DNA from: Aquipseudomonas guryensis
Lineage (GTDB): Bacteria; Pseudomonadota; Gammaproteobacteria; Pseudomonadales; Pseudomonadaceae
NCBI RefSeq assembly: GCF_014164785.1
Contig: NZ_JACJFN010000002.1
Coordinates: 620,001 to 684,000, forward strand
DNA length: 64,000 nt
Direction: 5' to 3'
In this document: positions 1 to 8,766 of the stretch, one piece after another
How the letters are laid out: the number at the start of each line of letters is the position of its first letter
Position numbering within the stretch: the stretch's first letter is position 1
Position numbers and translations under genes: made by a program
The notes under the pieces: model-generated
What the model was told of the DNA's origin: nothing
Seen by the model: only the letters and a program-made list of their open reading frames with translations
The model's database searches: none

Positions 1-219
1 CTCGCGCTCCATCAGCCGGTGCGGGATGTTGATGGCGCCTGGCACATGGCCGCTGGCATAGGCCGCCTCGCCGCGCACATCGACCAATACATAGTCGACA
101 TCGCCGTCCTGCTGGCTGGCATGTACGTCCGAGCAGTCGGTCTCGAAGCTCAGGCGCTGGCTGAAGTGCATCAGAGCGATGGCGGAAGAGGCGGCGGGGT
201 GTTGGCTGATCAGGCTCAT
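1..219 (-). CDS. Rhodanese-like domain protein (3' part missing)
   Basis: The reverse strand from the ATG at 219 encodes 73 residues before the window edge, so the C-terminal part, including the expected active-site cysteine loop, is outside. The visible part has the first half of a rhodanese fold: a strand ending VLVDVRGEAAYASGHVPGA followed by INIPHRL, the typical DxR...GHIPGAxNIP signature. Rhodanese domains transfer sulfane sulfur or act as sulfur or phosphate-loop sensors. The gene is divergent from the FtrA-type regulator that starts at 314, with under 100 bp between them, which suggests that the regulator controls it. The catalytic cysteine cannot be checked here. Confidence 0.85.
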   Translation of the reverse strand, partial: MSLISQHPAASSAIALMHFSQRLSFETDCSDVHASQQDGDVDYVLVDVRGEAAYASGHVPGAINIPHRLMERE

Positions 220-313
220 GTGAGGCTCCGGTCGGTGGGTGTGGCGCCACTGTATCCAGACGCCAATCTTGGCTACAGTGGCGGTTCAGACAGTGATAGG
301 AAAAAATCCGCCA

Positions 314-1306
314 ATGCGCAACGACCCCGGCCTGGTGGCCATCCTTGCCTACGATGGCCTCTGTACCTTCGAGTTCGGCATTGCCGTGGAAGTGTTCGGC
401 CTGGCCCGCCCGGAGTTCGACTTCCCCTGGTACCGCCACTGCATCGTCGGCCTGGACCAAGGGCCGATGCGTGCTATGGGCGGCATCCAGGTGCTGGCGG
501 ACGCTGGCCTGGAGGCTCTGGCCGAAGCCCGTACCATCATCATCCCCGGTTGGCGCGACCGTGCCGAATTGCCACCCGCCGAACTGCTTGAGGCCTTGCG
601 CGCAGCTCATGAGCGCGGCGCGCGCCTGCTGTCGATCTGTTCCGGGGTGTTCGTGCTGGCGGCCAGCGGCCTGCTCGATGGCCAGCGCGCCACCACCCAC
701 TGGCGTTATACCGATGAGCTGGTGCGGCGCTATCCGGCCATCGAGGTGGACCCGCAGGTGCTCTACGTGGATGCCGGCCAACTGATCAGCTCGGCGGGCA
801 GCGCGGCCGGTATCGATGCCTGTCTGCACCTGGTGGCGCGGGATTTCGGCAGCCAGGTGGCCAATCGCGTGGCGCAGCGTCTGGTGATGGCTCCGCAGCG
901 TGCCGGCGGCCAAGCCCAGTTCATTCCCGCGCCGGTGGCTCAGGCCGTGCGCCATGACTTGTCCGGTCTGCTGGAGTGGGTGCGTCAGCATTTGTCCGAA
1001 CCGCTGGAAATCAGCCAGTTGGCCAAGCGGGTGGCGATGAGCGAGCGCACCTTTCTGCGCCGTTTCAGCGATGCCACCGGCATGTCACCCAAGGCCTGGT
1101 TGCAGCACGAGCGCCTGGCGCGAGCCCGTGCGTTGCTTGAGGGCGGGGGGCAGAGCGTCGAGCGGATTGCCGAGCAATGCGGCTTTCGCACGGTGGAGGG
1201 CTTTCGCATCGCTTTCCGCAATAGTGTCGGTCTGCCGCCCAGTGCCTATCGCGAGCGCTTCGGTGCGACCGGTATGGCTCAGGAGACGGCTGAAATCTCA
1301 TCTTGA
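314..1306 (+). CDS. ftrA: GlxA/FtrA-family transcriptional regulator (DJ-1/PfpI domain plus AraC HTH)
   Basis: The product is 330 aa. Residues about 8-190 form a DJ-1/PfpI (class I glutamine amidotransferase-like) domain with the nucleophile-elbow sequence SICSGVFVLA near residue 109. Residues about 215-315 form an AraC-type double helix-turn-helix with the family pattern MSERTFLRRF...GMSPKAWLQHERLARARALL and CGFRTVEGFRIAFR. Such proteins are cytoplasmic activators, and the N-terminal domain is thought to sense a small molecule. I chose the ATG at 314, which starts MRNDPGLVAIL. A GTG at 239 would add 25 residues that do not resemble the family. The divergent rhodanese gene is the obvious candidate target. 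The FtrA name rests on overall resemblance and context. Confidence 0.85.
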   Translation: MRNDPGLVAILAYDGLCTFEFGIAVEVFGLARPEFDFPWYRHCIVGLDQGPMRAMGGIQVLADAGLEALAEARTIIIPGWRDRAELPPAELLEALRAAHERGARLLSICSGVFVLAASGLLDGQRATTHWRYTDELVRRYPAIEVDPQVLYVDAGQLISSAGSAAGIDACLHLVARDFGSQVANRVAQRLVMAPQRAGGQAQFIPAPVAQAVRHDLSGLLEWVRQHLSEPLEISQLAKRVAMSERTFLRRFSDATGMSPKAWLQHERLARARALLEGGGQSVERIAEQCGFRTVEGFRIAFRNSVGLPPSAYRERFGATGMAQETAEISS

Positions 1307-1307
1307 A

Positions 1308-1327
1308 AACCAAGCAAGCGCTCGGTT
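1308..1327. promoter_or_regulatory. Candidate TetR-type operator upstream of the acyl-CoA dehydrogenase gene
   Basis: AACCAAGCAAGCGCTCGGTT is an imperfect dyad: AACCAAGC against GCTCGGTT (7 of 8 positions) around a 4-nt centre. It lies immediately after the ftrA stop codon and 32 bp before the next ATG. Dyads with an AAGCGCTTGG-like core are common operators of TetR regulators that control acyl-CoA catabolism in Pseudomonas. The cognate regulator is not in this window, so the assignment is inference. Confidence 0.4.
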
Positions 1328-1359
1328 AAGGTCACTGCATCCTTATCCGGAGCTTGCCC

Positions 1360-2508
1360 ATGTCTGCCTTTCAGGAATACTTCGACGAATCCCATCAGCT
1401 GGTGCGCGACTCGGTGCGCCGTTTCGTCGAGCGCGAGATACTGCCGCATGTGGCGGACTGGGAGGAGGCCGAGGAGTTTCCCCGCGAGCTGTACCGCAAG
1501 GCCGGTGCTGCTGGCATCCTCGGTATCGGTTATCCGGAGCAGTTCGGCGGCAGTCACGAGGGCGACCTGTTTGCCAAGGTGGCGGCCAGCGAAGAGTTGA
1601 TGCGCTGCGGCTCCGGCGGCCTAGTGGCCGGCCTCGGTTCACTGGATATCGGCCTGCCGCCGGTACTCAAGTGGGCCCGCCCGGAAGTGCGCGAGCGCGT
1701 GGTGCCGCAGGTGCTGGCCGGCGAGAAGATCATGGCCCTGGCGGTGACCGAACCTTCGGGCGGCTCCGACGTGGCCAGCCTGAAAACTCGCGCGGTGAAA
1801 GAGGGCGACTTCTACCGCGTCACCGGCAGCAAGACCTTCATCACCAGCGGCGTGCGCGCCGACTATTACACCGTGGCGGTGCGTACCGGCGGCGAAGGAT
1901 TCGGCGGCGTCAGCCTGTTGCTGATCGAGAAGGGGACGCCAGGCTTCACCGTCGGTCGTTCGCTGAAGAAGATGGGCTGGTGGGCATCCGATACCGCCGA
2001 GCTGTTCTTCGACGACTGCAAGGTGCCGGTGGGCAACCTGATTGGTGCCGAGAACATGGGCTTTGCCGGGATCATGGCCAACTTCCAGAGCGAGCGCCTG
2101 TCGCTGGCGATCATGGCCAACATGACCTCACAGCTGGCCCTGGAGGAAGCGTTGAAGTGGGCTAATGACCGGCATGCTTTCGGCAAACCGATCGGCAAGT
2201 TTCAGGTGCTCAAGCATCGCCTGGCAGAGATGGCTACCCAGTTGGAAGTGTCGCGCGAGTTCACCTATCGCCAGGCCGCCAAGATGGCGGCTGGCAAAAG
2301 CGTGATCAAGGAAATCTCCATGGCCAAAAACTTCGCCACCGACGTCTCCGACCGCATCACCTACGACGCGACACAGTTGCTTGGCGGCATGGGCTTCATG
2401 CGCGAGTCGCTGGTCGAGCGCCTGTACCGCGACAACCGCATCCTCTCCATCGGCGGCGGCACGCGCGAAGTGATGAACGAGATCATCAGCAAGCAGATGG
2501 GGCTGTAG
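1360..2508 (+). CDS. Acyl-CoA dehydrogenase (AtuD-like)
   Basis: The product is a 382-aa FAD-dependent acyl-CoA dehydrogenase of full family length. It would introduce a trans-2,3 double bond into an acyl-CoA and pass electrons to ETF. The signatures are present: ALAVTEPSGGSDVAS near residues 127-140 (FAD and substrate binding), VTGSKTFITSG near 154-164, and a C-terminal flavin-binding stretch with LLGGMGFMRES and GGGTREV. A glutamate at 245 (FQSERLSL) sits where the isovaleryl-CoA type carries its catalytic base, which suggests a branched or long substrate. I took the ATG at 1360, because a TTG at 1354 lies only two codons upstream. It resembles AtuD and related terpenoid or branched-chain enzymes, but the atu cluster is absent here. 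A terminator follows at 2510. Confidence 0.9.
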   Translation: MSAFQEYFDESHQLVRDSVRRFVEREILPHVADWEEAEEFPRELYRKAGAAGILGIGYPEQFGGSHEGDLFAKVAASEELMRCGSGGLVAGLGSLDIGLPPVLKWARPEVRERVVPQVLAGEKIMALAVTEPSGGSDVASLKTRAVKEGDFYRVTGSKTFITSGVRADYYTVAVRTGGEGFGGVSLLLIEKGTPGFTVGRSLKKMGWWASDTAELFFDDCKVPVGNLIGAENMGFAGIMANFQSERLSLAIMANMTSQLALEEALKWANDRHAFGKPIGKFQVLKHRLAEMATQLEVSREFTYRQAAKMAAGKSVIKEISMAKNFATDVSDRITYDATQLLGGMGFMRESLVERLYRDNRILSIGGGTREVMNEIISKQMGL

Positions 2509-2509
2509 C

Positions 2510-2532
2510 CGCCTGCTTGAACAGGCGTTTTT
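2510..2532 (+). terminator. Rho-independent terminator of the acyl-CoA dehydrogenase gene
   Basis: A CGCCTG stem, CTTGAA loop and CAGGCG stem are followed directly by TTTTT, one base after the stop codon. The gene is therefore probably monocistronic. Confidence 0.75.
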
Positions 2533-2695
2533 GGCCCGCGCCATCAGTGCTAACGGCCACCGTTGCATGTGGCCGTGTCCGGTTGATGGTTTGGCTGTTG
2601 TGACCGGGGCACGGCTGGTGAGGTCGTTTGATATAGGGTAATAAGAGGCGAGTGGCGGCGAGCATCCGAGCGCCGCGCTTTCTGAGTGCCAGCCA

Positions 2696-3964
2696 TTGAC
2701 GCACGCCATCCGCACCATTCTGACTTCTAGTTTGGCTCTGTTGCTTGCGGCCTGTAACAGTCCGCCACCGCTGGTGCTGATGAACACCCCGGTTATCTAT
2801 CACCAGGCTGCGGTCGATCCATTTGCGCACCTGGATGACGTCGAGCGGGTGCCCACCGTAGAGTTGTTCTATGCGACCAACCGTGAGCGGCAGGGCGTGG
2901 CCTATGGCAATACTTTCAGCTCGGCGCTGCATTTGGGAAGGGCTGAGGTGCGGCTGGGCGATCATCAGGACAGCTGGCCGGAGCTACGCGAGGCATCGCT
3001 CAGTGAAACGCGCGAGCGAGAACTACCGCTGAGCCTGGTCGAGGCTCGGCAAGTGGCCGCACTGGCTGTGCAGAACCCTATTGGGGTGCCCCTGGATCCA
3101 CAGGTTCAAGCCTATGTGGACGCTATCAACCTGGAGCTGGCCAAGGCGCGTGACAAGGAAATCATCATCTATGTACATGGTGCCAAGGTCGACTTCGCCA
3201 ACTCCGCGTCCCTGACCGGCGAGCTGGTGCACTTTGCCGGGCGCGATTTCGTGGGCCTGGCCTTCGCCTGGCCGTCGCACCAGAACATCATGAGTTATCT
3301 GCTGGGCGTCGATGTCGAACGCGCCCGTCAATCCAGTCAGGCGCTGGCGCAGCTGATCGAACTGCTGGCCCGGCATACGGCGGCCGAGCGTATCAACCTG
3401 ATTGCCTACAGCGCGGGTGGACGCGTGGCATCCTTGGCCTTGCAAACCTTTCAGGCCCGTCATCCCGATCTGACCACTGCCCAGCTGCAGGAACGCTACC
3501 GAATCGGTGCTGTGGTGTTTGCCGCCGCCGATGTGCCGGAAGAGCTGTTCGAGCATCGCCTGCCGGCCATCAGCCGGGTGGCAGAGCAGGTGCTGATCAC
3601 CGTTTCCGACCAGGATGATGCCCTCGACTACGCCCACCATCTGATGCCGGGCGGGCCGCGTATTGGCAGTAGCAAGGCAGAGCAGCGCCTGCGCCAGTTC
3701 ACCCGTGATCGTTACCTGGGCAATGTCACCCTGCTGGATGTATCCGGTAACCAGATGGCCCGAGGCTTCGATATCGTCGGTCACCACTATTGGTACCGGC
3801 ATCCCTGGGTCAGCAGCGATGTGATCCTGCTGATGCGTACCAACCTGCAGCCGGAGCAACGTGCGCTCAGCGCCAGTGAACATCCGGCGGTGTGGTACAT
3901 GCAGCCGGGCTACCCTGAAGCCGTGCGCGCGGCTACCCGTAGGGTGATGAATGGGCAGTGGTAG
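2696..3964 (+). CDS. Lipoprotein alpha/beta hydrolase (DUF900 family)
   Basis: The product is 422 aa. The N-terminus is a lipoprotein signal (ILTSSLALLLAAC, lipobox LAAC with the cysteine at residue 20), so the protein should be anchored to a membrane on the periplasmic side. The rest is an alpha/beta hydrolase of the DUF900 type: the early strand IIIYVHGAKVDF supplies the oxyanion region, LIAYSAGGR carries the nucleophilic serine in GxSxGG form, and a late histidine lies in VGHHYWYRHPW. The start is a TTG at 2696 with no strong ribosome site. It is chosen because it begins exactly at the signal peptide. The substrate is unknown. The next gene, 43 bp downstream on the same strand, encodes a secreted lysozyme-inhibitor-like protein, so the two may form an envelope operon. 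Confidence 0.8.
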   Translation: MTHAIRTILTSSLALLLAACNSPPPLVLMNTPVIYHQAAVDPFAHLDDVERVPTVELFYATNRERQGVAYGNTFSSALHLGRAEVRLGDHQDSWPELREASLSETRERELPLSLVEARQVAALAVQNPIGVPLDPQVQAYVDAINLELAKARDKEIIIYVHGAKVDFANSASLTGELVHFAGRDFVGLAFAWPSHQNIMSYLLGVDVERARQSSQALAQLIELLARHTAAERINLIAYSAGGRVASLALQTFQARHPDLTTAQLQERYRIGAVVFAAADVPEELFEHRLPAISRVAEQVLITVSDQDDALDYAHHLMPGGPRIGSSKAEQRLRQFTRDRYLGNVTLLDVSGNQMARGFDIVGHHYWYRHPWVSSDVILLMRTNLQPEQRALSASEHPAVWYMQPGYPEAVRAATRRVMNGQW

Positions 3965-4007
3965 CGCAGCCCCCTATTACACGCACTGAACATTTCAAGG
4001 AGGTTTC

Positions 4008-4610
4008 ATGATCCATTGCAGACATGCACTTCTGTCGGCACTGGCCGCGCTGCCGCTGATATCCCAGGCGGCCCTCACGCCGACATTCGATTGCAGCAAG
4101 GTGGCAACCGGCAGCATTGAGGCCCTGATCTGTCAGAACACTGATCTGGCCGAGCTAGATCAGTCCATGGCCACGGTCTATCAGCAGGCAAGCGCCAAGG
4201 CGACCAATGAGCACCCTCCGGTGCTCAAAGCCGAGCAGCGAGGCTGGATCAAGGGGCGTGATGACTGCTGGAAGAGTGATGACCAGGTGCTGTGTGTAAG
4301 AGACAGCTATCGCCAGCGCATTGCTGAATTGCAGGCTCGCTATGCCCTGGTCGAGGGCAGCGGGCCGGTGGTCTACGCCTGTGATGGGGTACCAAGCAAG
4401 GAGGTGATTGCCACCTTTTATCCGACCGAGCCGGCCACGGTTGTGGTCGAATTCGCGGACAGCGTGTCGCTGATGTACCAGCAGCCTGCTGCTAGCGGCA
4501 GCAAATACCAGGGACGCAACGAGTCCCTGTGGGAGCATCAGGGTGAGGCCACGGTGGTCTGGGGCTATGAGGCGACGCCCATGCAATGCAAGGTACGCGC
4601 ACAACCCTGA
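4008..4610 (+). CDS. Secreted LprI-MliC two-domain lysozyme inhibitor-like protein
   Basis: The product is 200 aa and starts after a strong AAGGAGG site. A Sec signal peptide (MIHCRHALLSALAALPLISQA) is followed by an LprI-like (DUF1311) domain of about residues 25-105, with the family cysteines in FDCSKV, ALICQN and DDCWKSDDQVLC and a C-terminal YRQRIAEL helix. The second domain, about 110-200, looks like MliC/PliC (membrane-bound C-type lysozyme inhibitor): VVYACDGVPS, the strand VSLMYQQPAASGSKY, and WEHQGEATVVW followed by a closing cysteine. MliC proteins insert a conserved loop into the lysozyme active site. The mature protein should be periplasmic. Inhibition has not been shown for this protein; both domain calls rest on motif layout. 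Confidence 0.8.
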   Translation: MIHCRHALLSALAALPLISQAALTPTFDCSKVATGSIEALICQNTDLAELDQSMATVYQQASAKATNEHPPVLKAEQRGWIKGRDDCWKSDDQVLCVRDSYRQRIAELQARYALVEGSGPVVYACDGVPSKEVIATFYPTEPATVVVEFADSVSLMYQQPAASGSKYQGRNESLWEHQGEATVVWGYEATPMQCKVRAQP

Positions 4611-4693
4611 CCAGCTGAATAGCCAAACGCCCTGGCTGGCTGAGTGGGCTTGGCCCAGTCGGTCAGTTTATGGCTGCGCGCTGGGGCTGGTGA

Positions 4694-6709
4694 TCAGTGG
4701 CTACCAGCCGGCTTGCGCTTGATGGTCTTGAGCAGGTCGTCCGGGCTGATGTAGCCGACCATGCCGCCTGAGCTGGCCGCGCTGCCCGGTTGCGGCTGGT
4801 GCAGGATGTGGCCCTTCATCTTGCCGATGATGTGCATCTCGCACGGCTTGCAGTCGAACTTCAGAGTCAGCACTTCGTCCTGGTGGATCAGCTGCATGTC
4901 CGCCACCTTGGTGCGCACGCCGGTGACGCCCTTGGCCTGCTTGGGGCACAGGTTGAAGGAGAAGCGCAGGCAGTGCTTGGTGATCATCACTGGCACCTCG
5001 CCGCTTTCCTCGTGGGCCTCGTAAGCCGCATCGATCAGCTGCACGCCGAAACGCTGGTAGAAAGCGCGGGCCTTGTCGTTGTAGACGTTGGCGAGGAAGG
5101 TCAGGTGTGACTCCGGGTACACCGGCGGCGGCACGCTGACGGCCTTGCGGCTGCCGCGTGGATGCGCGGCCACGCGCGCAGCGCTCAGCGCCTCGATGGC
5201 CTCGCGACGCAGAGCCTTGAGTTGCGAGTTGGGGATGAACAAGGCTTGCGGCGCGTCGATCTGCACGTCGCTGACGTAATAGATGGTGGTGCCCAGCTTG
5301 CTCAGGGTGTCGGCCAGTTGTGCGCGTGCCTGTTCCGCATCCTTGGCTGGGCCGAACGGGCCCGGCAGGCTGACACTGGCGCTGCTGCCGTCTTCGCTGG
5401 TCACCATCAGGCGCAGTTCGGCTTCGCGTAGCTCGACTTGCCAGCTGACCGCCACGCGGCGCTCGGACGAGGTCTTGAGCAGCGCCTGCTGCCAGTTGTG
5501 GTCGAGGTTGCGGTTGAGCACGTGGTGCGGGCGCAGCTGCTTGAGCTCGGCCGGCATCTCGTTGGGTACCACGCGGTACTGCCACTGCGTGCTGCCTTCT
5601 TCTTCGACCTGGGCCAGCTGCTCCACGGTGTTGGCGCGGAAACCCACCACCTCACGCTTGATCAGCACGTTGAGGCCGTCGCCATTGTTAAGCAGTTCAG
5701 TGGTCTGCACGGTGAGGTCGTGCTTGCCGACCTTGAGCACTTCGCCCACCGGCAGGCCGACGAACTTGGGCGACTCGAAGGCGCCGATGTCGATCTTGCG
5801 GTCGGTGACGAAGTAGTCGGTGCTGCCACGGTGGAAGGTCTTTTCCGTGTCCGGGGTGAAGAAGTGCTCGGTGCGGCCGCTGGAGCTGCGCGCCAGCTCG
5901 GGGCGCTGGGTGAGGATGGCGTCGAGTTCCTGGCGGTAATGAGCCGTGATGTTCTTCACGTAGCTCATGTCCTTGTAGCGGCCCTCGATCTTGAACGAGC
6001 GCACGCCGGCATCGACCAGGTGGATCAGGTTGGCGGTCTGGTTGTTGTCCTTCATCGACAGCAGGTGCTTGTCGTAGGCGACCACGCGGCCCTGGTCATC
6101 CTTCAGGGTGTAGGGCAGGCGGCAGGCCTGCGAGCAGTCGCCACGGTTGGCGCTGCGCCCGGTCTGCGCGTGGGAGATGTTGCACTGGCCGGAGAAGGCC
6201 ACGCACAGCGCACCGTGGATGAAAAACTCGACGGCAGCATCGACGCTGTCGCTGATCGCGCGGATCTGCTCCAGGTTCAGCTCACGCGCCAGGACGATCT
6301 GCGAGAAGCCGGCCTGGGAGAGAAACTTGGCCTTGTCCAGGGTGCGGATATCGCACTGGGTACTGGCATGTAGCTCGATCGGCGGGATGTCCATTTCCAT
6401 CACGCCCATGTCCTGCACGATCAGCGCATCCACGCCGGCGTCGTAGAGCTGATGGATCAACTGGCGCGCCGGCTCGACTTCGTCGTCATGCAGAATGGTG
6501 TTGATGGTGACGAAGACCTTGGCATGGAACAGGTGGGCGAATTCCACCAGGCCGGCAATGTCTGCCACGCTGTTGCTGGCGTTGTGCCGCGCCCCGAAGC
6601 TCGGCCCGCCGATATACACGGCATCGGCGCCATGCAGGATGGCTTCCTTGGCGATGGCGGCATCGCGCGCCGGGCTTAACAGTTCGAGCTGGTGCTTGGG
6701 CAGGGACAT
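4694..6709 (-). CDS. rlhA: 23S rRNA 5-hydroxycytidine synthase (peptidase U32 family)
   Basis: The product is 671 aa, close to the long U32 proteins of the YdcP/RlhA type and longer than the roughly 450-aa TrhP/YegQ type. RlhA hydroxylates C2501 of 23S rRNA. The sequence matches that family along its length: LELLSPARDAAIAKEAILHG at the start, DIPPIELHASTQCDIRT, the signature FFIHGALCVAFSGQC with SNRGDCSQACRLPY (conserved cysteines, probably Fe-S ligands), and the C-terminal extension with ITKHCLRFSFNLCPKQAKG and DCKPCEMHIIGKMKGH. I chose the ATG at 6709 (MSLPKHQLELLSP) rather than the one at 6751, which would add 14 atypical residues. It is monocistronic in appearance. Confidence 0.92.
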   Translation of the reverse strand: MSLPKHQLELLSPARDAAIAKEAILHGADAVYIGGPSFGARHNASNSVADIAGLVEFAHLFHAKVFVTINTILHDDEVEPARQLIHQLYDAGVDALIVQDMGVMEMDIPPIELHASTQCDIRTLDKAKFLSQAGFSQIVLARELNLEQIRAISDSVDAAVEFFIHGALCVAFSGQCNISHAQTGRSANRGDCSQACRLPYTLKDDQGRVVAYDKHLLSMKDNNQTANLIHLVDAGVRSFKIEGRYKDMSYVKNITAHYRQELDAILTQRPELARSSSGRTEHFFTPDTEKTFHRGSTDYFVTDRKIDIGAFESPKFVGLPVGEVLKVGKHDLTVQTTELLNNGDGLNVLIKREVVGFRANTVEQLAQVEEEGSTQWQYRVVPNEMPAELKQLRPHHVLNRNLDHNWQQALLKTSSERRVAVSWQVELREAELRLMVTSEDGSSASVSLPGPFGPAKDAEQARAQLADTLSKLGTTIYYVSDVQIDAPQALFIPNSQLKALRREAIEALSAARVAAHPRGSRKAVSVPPPVYPESHLTFLANVYNDKARAFYQRFGVQLIDAAYEAHEESGEVPVMITKHCLRFSFNLCPKQAKGVTGVRTKVADMQLIHQDEVLTLKFDCKPCEMHIIGKMKGHILHQPQPGSAASSGGMVGYISPDDLLKTIKRKPAGSH

Positions 6710-6932
6710 GGTTTCAGGCTTCGACAGGATGATCGGTAGACAGCCGGGCATTTTAGCCTGAAAGCGCAGGCTTTCTGTCTTTGCCTGCCAAGTGGTGTGC
6801 AGTTATTAGCCTGAAACGCAGTTTATAGGCTGGCGAAGTTGCTGTGCGTCGCTTGCCAGTTCGGCAGAATCCTGCGAAAAGCCTGCGCGGGCCGCCGAGG
6901 TAGGTTGCCGATTGATCGAACGAGAGTGAGCG

Positions 6933-7271
6933 ATGAGCAACGAATTGCAGGTTGAAGATATCCAGCTGGGCGACGGTAAGACCGTGGTCAAGGGCGCCCT
7001 GATCACCACCCAGTACCGCGGATGGCTGGAGGATGGTAGCTCCTTCGACTCATCCTACGAGCGCGGCAAGCCGTTCCAGTGCGTGATCGGTACGCGCCGG
7101 GTGATTCAAGGTTGGGATCAAGGGCTGATGGGCATGCGTGTGGGCGGCAAGCGCAAGCTGTGGGTGCCGGCGCACCTGGGCTATGGCGAACGCCAGGTGG
7201 GTTCGATTCCGCCGAATTCCAACCTGATCTTCGAGATCGAGTTGCTGGAAGTGCTGACCCGCGACGATTGA
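6933..7271 (+). CDS. FKBP-type peptidyl-prolyl cis-trans isomerase
   Basis: The product is 112 aa, a single FKBP domain without signal peptide or extension, so it should be a cytoplasmic proline isomerase. The core signatures are present: ITTQYRGWLEDGSSFDSSY, the active-site stretch RVIQGWDQGLMGMRVGGKRKL, and the closing LGYGERQVGSIPPNSNLIFEIELL. The ATG at 6933 follows a GAGAGTGAG site. It is convergent with apt (stop at 7309), with 37 bp between. The partner substrate is unknown. Confidence 0.92.
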   Translation: MSNELQVEDIQLGDGKTVVKGALITTQYRGWLEDGSSFDSSYERGKPFQCVIGTRRVIQGWDQGLMGMRVGGKRKLWVPAHLGYGERQVGSIPPNSNLIFEIELLEVLTRDD

Positions 7272-7308
7272 TTGCCGCATGCGGCCACTGCGCCGCGTGC
7301 GGTGGAAC

Positions 7309-7857
7309 TCAGCGCTCGTTGAGGGCGAAAGCGGTCAGGCAGAAAGTGGGAATGCCACTGTCGTTGAGCTTCTGCGAACCGCCCAGTTCGGGCAGGTCGA
7401 TGATCGCGGCGGCTTCGTGCACCGTGGCGCCCATGCGCCGGACCAGGCGGGCGGCGGCGAGCAGGGTGCCGCCGGTGGCGATCAGGTCATCGAAGATCAG
7501 TACCGAATCGCCTTCACACAGGCTGTCGGCATGCACTTCCAGCAGCGCCTCGCCGTATTCGGTCTGGTAGCTTTCAGCGAGTACATCAGCAGGCAACTTG
7601 CCCTGCTTACGGAACAGGATCAGCGGCTTGTTCAGTTCGTAGGCAATGATCGAGCCGATCAGAAAACCGCGGGCATCCATGGCGGCGATGTGGCTGAAGT
7701 CGCTCTCCACATAACGCTGGATGAAGCTGTCGGCGACCAGGCGCAGGGCTCGCGGAGACTGGAACAGCGGGGTGATATCGCGAAATACCACGCCCGGCTT
7801 GGGGAAGTCGGGTACGGGGCGAATCAGGGACTTGATGCTGAATTCGTCGAACATCAT
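7309..7857 (-). CDS. apt: Adenine phosphoribosyltransferase
   Basis: The product is 182 aa, the normal family length. It converts adenine and PRPP to AMP and pyrophosphate in the purine salvage pathway. The PRPP-binding signature [14 protein letters not shown] is intact, and the N-terminal [15 protein letters not shown] and [17 protein letters not shown] stretches are typical of Apt. Two adjacent ATG codons (7857 and 7854) are possible starts. The gene lies 33 bp downstream of anr on the same strand, so part of its transcription may come through anr. The apt-anr arrangement matches what I recall from P. aeruginosa. Confidence 0.95.
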   Translation of the reverse strand: MMFDEFSIKSLIRPVPDFPKPGVVFRDITPLFQSPRALRLVADSFIQRYVESDFSHIAAMDARGFLIGSIIAYELNKPLILFRKQGKLPADVLAESYQTEYGEALLEVHADSLCEGDSVLIFDDLIATGGTLLAAARLVRRMGATVHEAAAIIDLPELGGSQKLNDSGIPTFCLTAFALNER

Positions 7858-7890
7858 CGCGGTACTCCAGGCGCTATGGGCAGCGAATTA

Positions 7891-8625
7891 TCAGCGATCC
7901 ATGTTGCCGCCGGCCAGTGCACACAGCTCGATCGGGTCGAGAATGTGGACTTCCTTGCCTTCCGCGGCGAGCAGACCGTTCTGCTGGAAACGGGTGAATA
8001 CGCGAGACACGGTTTCCACCGCCAGGCCCAGGTAGTTACCCACCTCGTTGCGCGACATGGCCAGGCGGAACTGGTTGGCGGAAAAACCACGGGCACGGAA
8101 GCGCGCGGACAGGTTGACCAGGAAGGTGGCGATGCGTTCGTCAGCGGTCTTTTTCGACAGCAGCATCATCATTTGCTGGTCGTCACGGATTTCCCGGCTC
8201 ATCACCCGCATCAGCTGGCGACGCAGCTGGGGCAGTTGGACGGACAGCTCGTCCAGGCGTTCGAAGGGAATCTCGCAGACCGAGGTGGTTTCCAGGGCCT
8301 GGGCCGAAACCGGGTAGAACTCGGTATCCATGCCGGAGAGGCCTACCAGCTCACTGGGCAAATGGAAGCCGGTGATCTGTTCTTCACCGCCGTCCGAGAG
8401 GCTGAAGGTCTTCAGCGCGCCGCTGCGCACGGCGAACACAGAACCGAACGGGTCGCCCTGGCGAAAAAGAAATTCGCCTTTCTTCAGCGGTCGCCCACGT
8501 TTGACGATTTCGTCCAGGGAGTCCATGTCCTCGAGATTGAGCGACAGCGGCAGGCACAGCGTTGCCAGGCTGCAATCCTTGCAATGGGCCTGATGCGGCG
8601 TGTGAACCTTGATGGATTCGGACAT
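7891..8625 (-). CDS. anr: Anaerobic regulator Anr (FNR family)
   Basis: The product is 244 aa, the length of P. aeruginosa Anr. It is an oxygen-sensing CRP/FNR activator. Under low oxygen a [4Fe-4S] cluster dimerises the protein, which then binds TTGAT-N4-ATCAA sites. The four expected cluster cysteines are present at residues 15, 18, 24 and 117. A cyclic-nucleotide-binding-like fold is followed by the HTH with recognition helix [10 protein letters not shown], and the ExxSR specificity residues are E204, S207 and R208. The start at 8625 is preferred over 8664 because it reproduces the family N-terminus [10 protein letters not shown]. Anr boxes occur in the window upstream of hemN (10751) and ccoN2 (22995). 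Confidence 0.97.
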   Translation of the reverse strand: MSESIKVHTPHQAHCKDCSLATLCLPLSLNLEDMDSLDEIVKRGRPLKKGEFLFRQGDPFGSVFAVRSGALKTFSLSDGGEEQITGFHLPSELVGLSGMDTEFYPVSAQALETTSVCEIPFERLDELSVQLPQLRRQLMRVMSREIRDDQQMMMLLSKKTADERIATFLVNLSARFRARGFSANQFRLAMSRNEVGNYLGLAVETVSRVFTRFQQNGLLAAEGKEVHILDPIELCALAGGNMDR

Positions 8626-8766
8626 CTCGGAGATCCCTGCTGACTTAACACCCATAAAGCGCAAGGGTAACGCAGGGGCGGGTGGGCTGGCCAGTCCTTG
8701 ACTGGATGTTCAAGTTTTTCGGCAGTCCGCCGACAAGGCCGTTGAGTACAGCTGCAGGGCAAGTTC

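Noticed and set aside
8698..8714. Possible Anr autoregulatory site upstream of anr (TTGAC...TTCAA)
   Set aside because: The half-sites are too far apart for the 14-bp FNR/Anr box.
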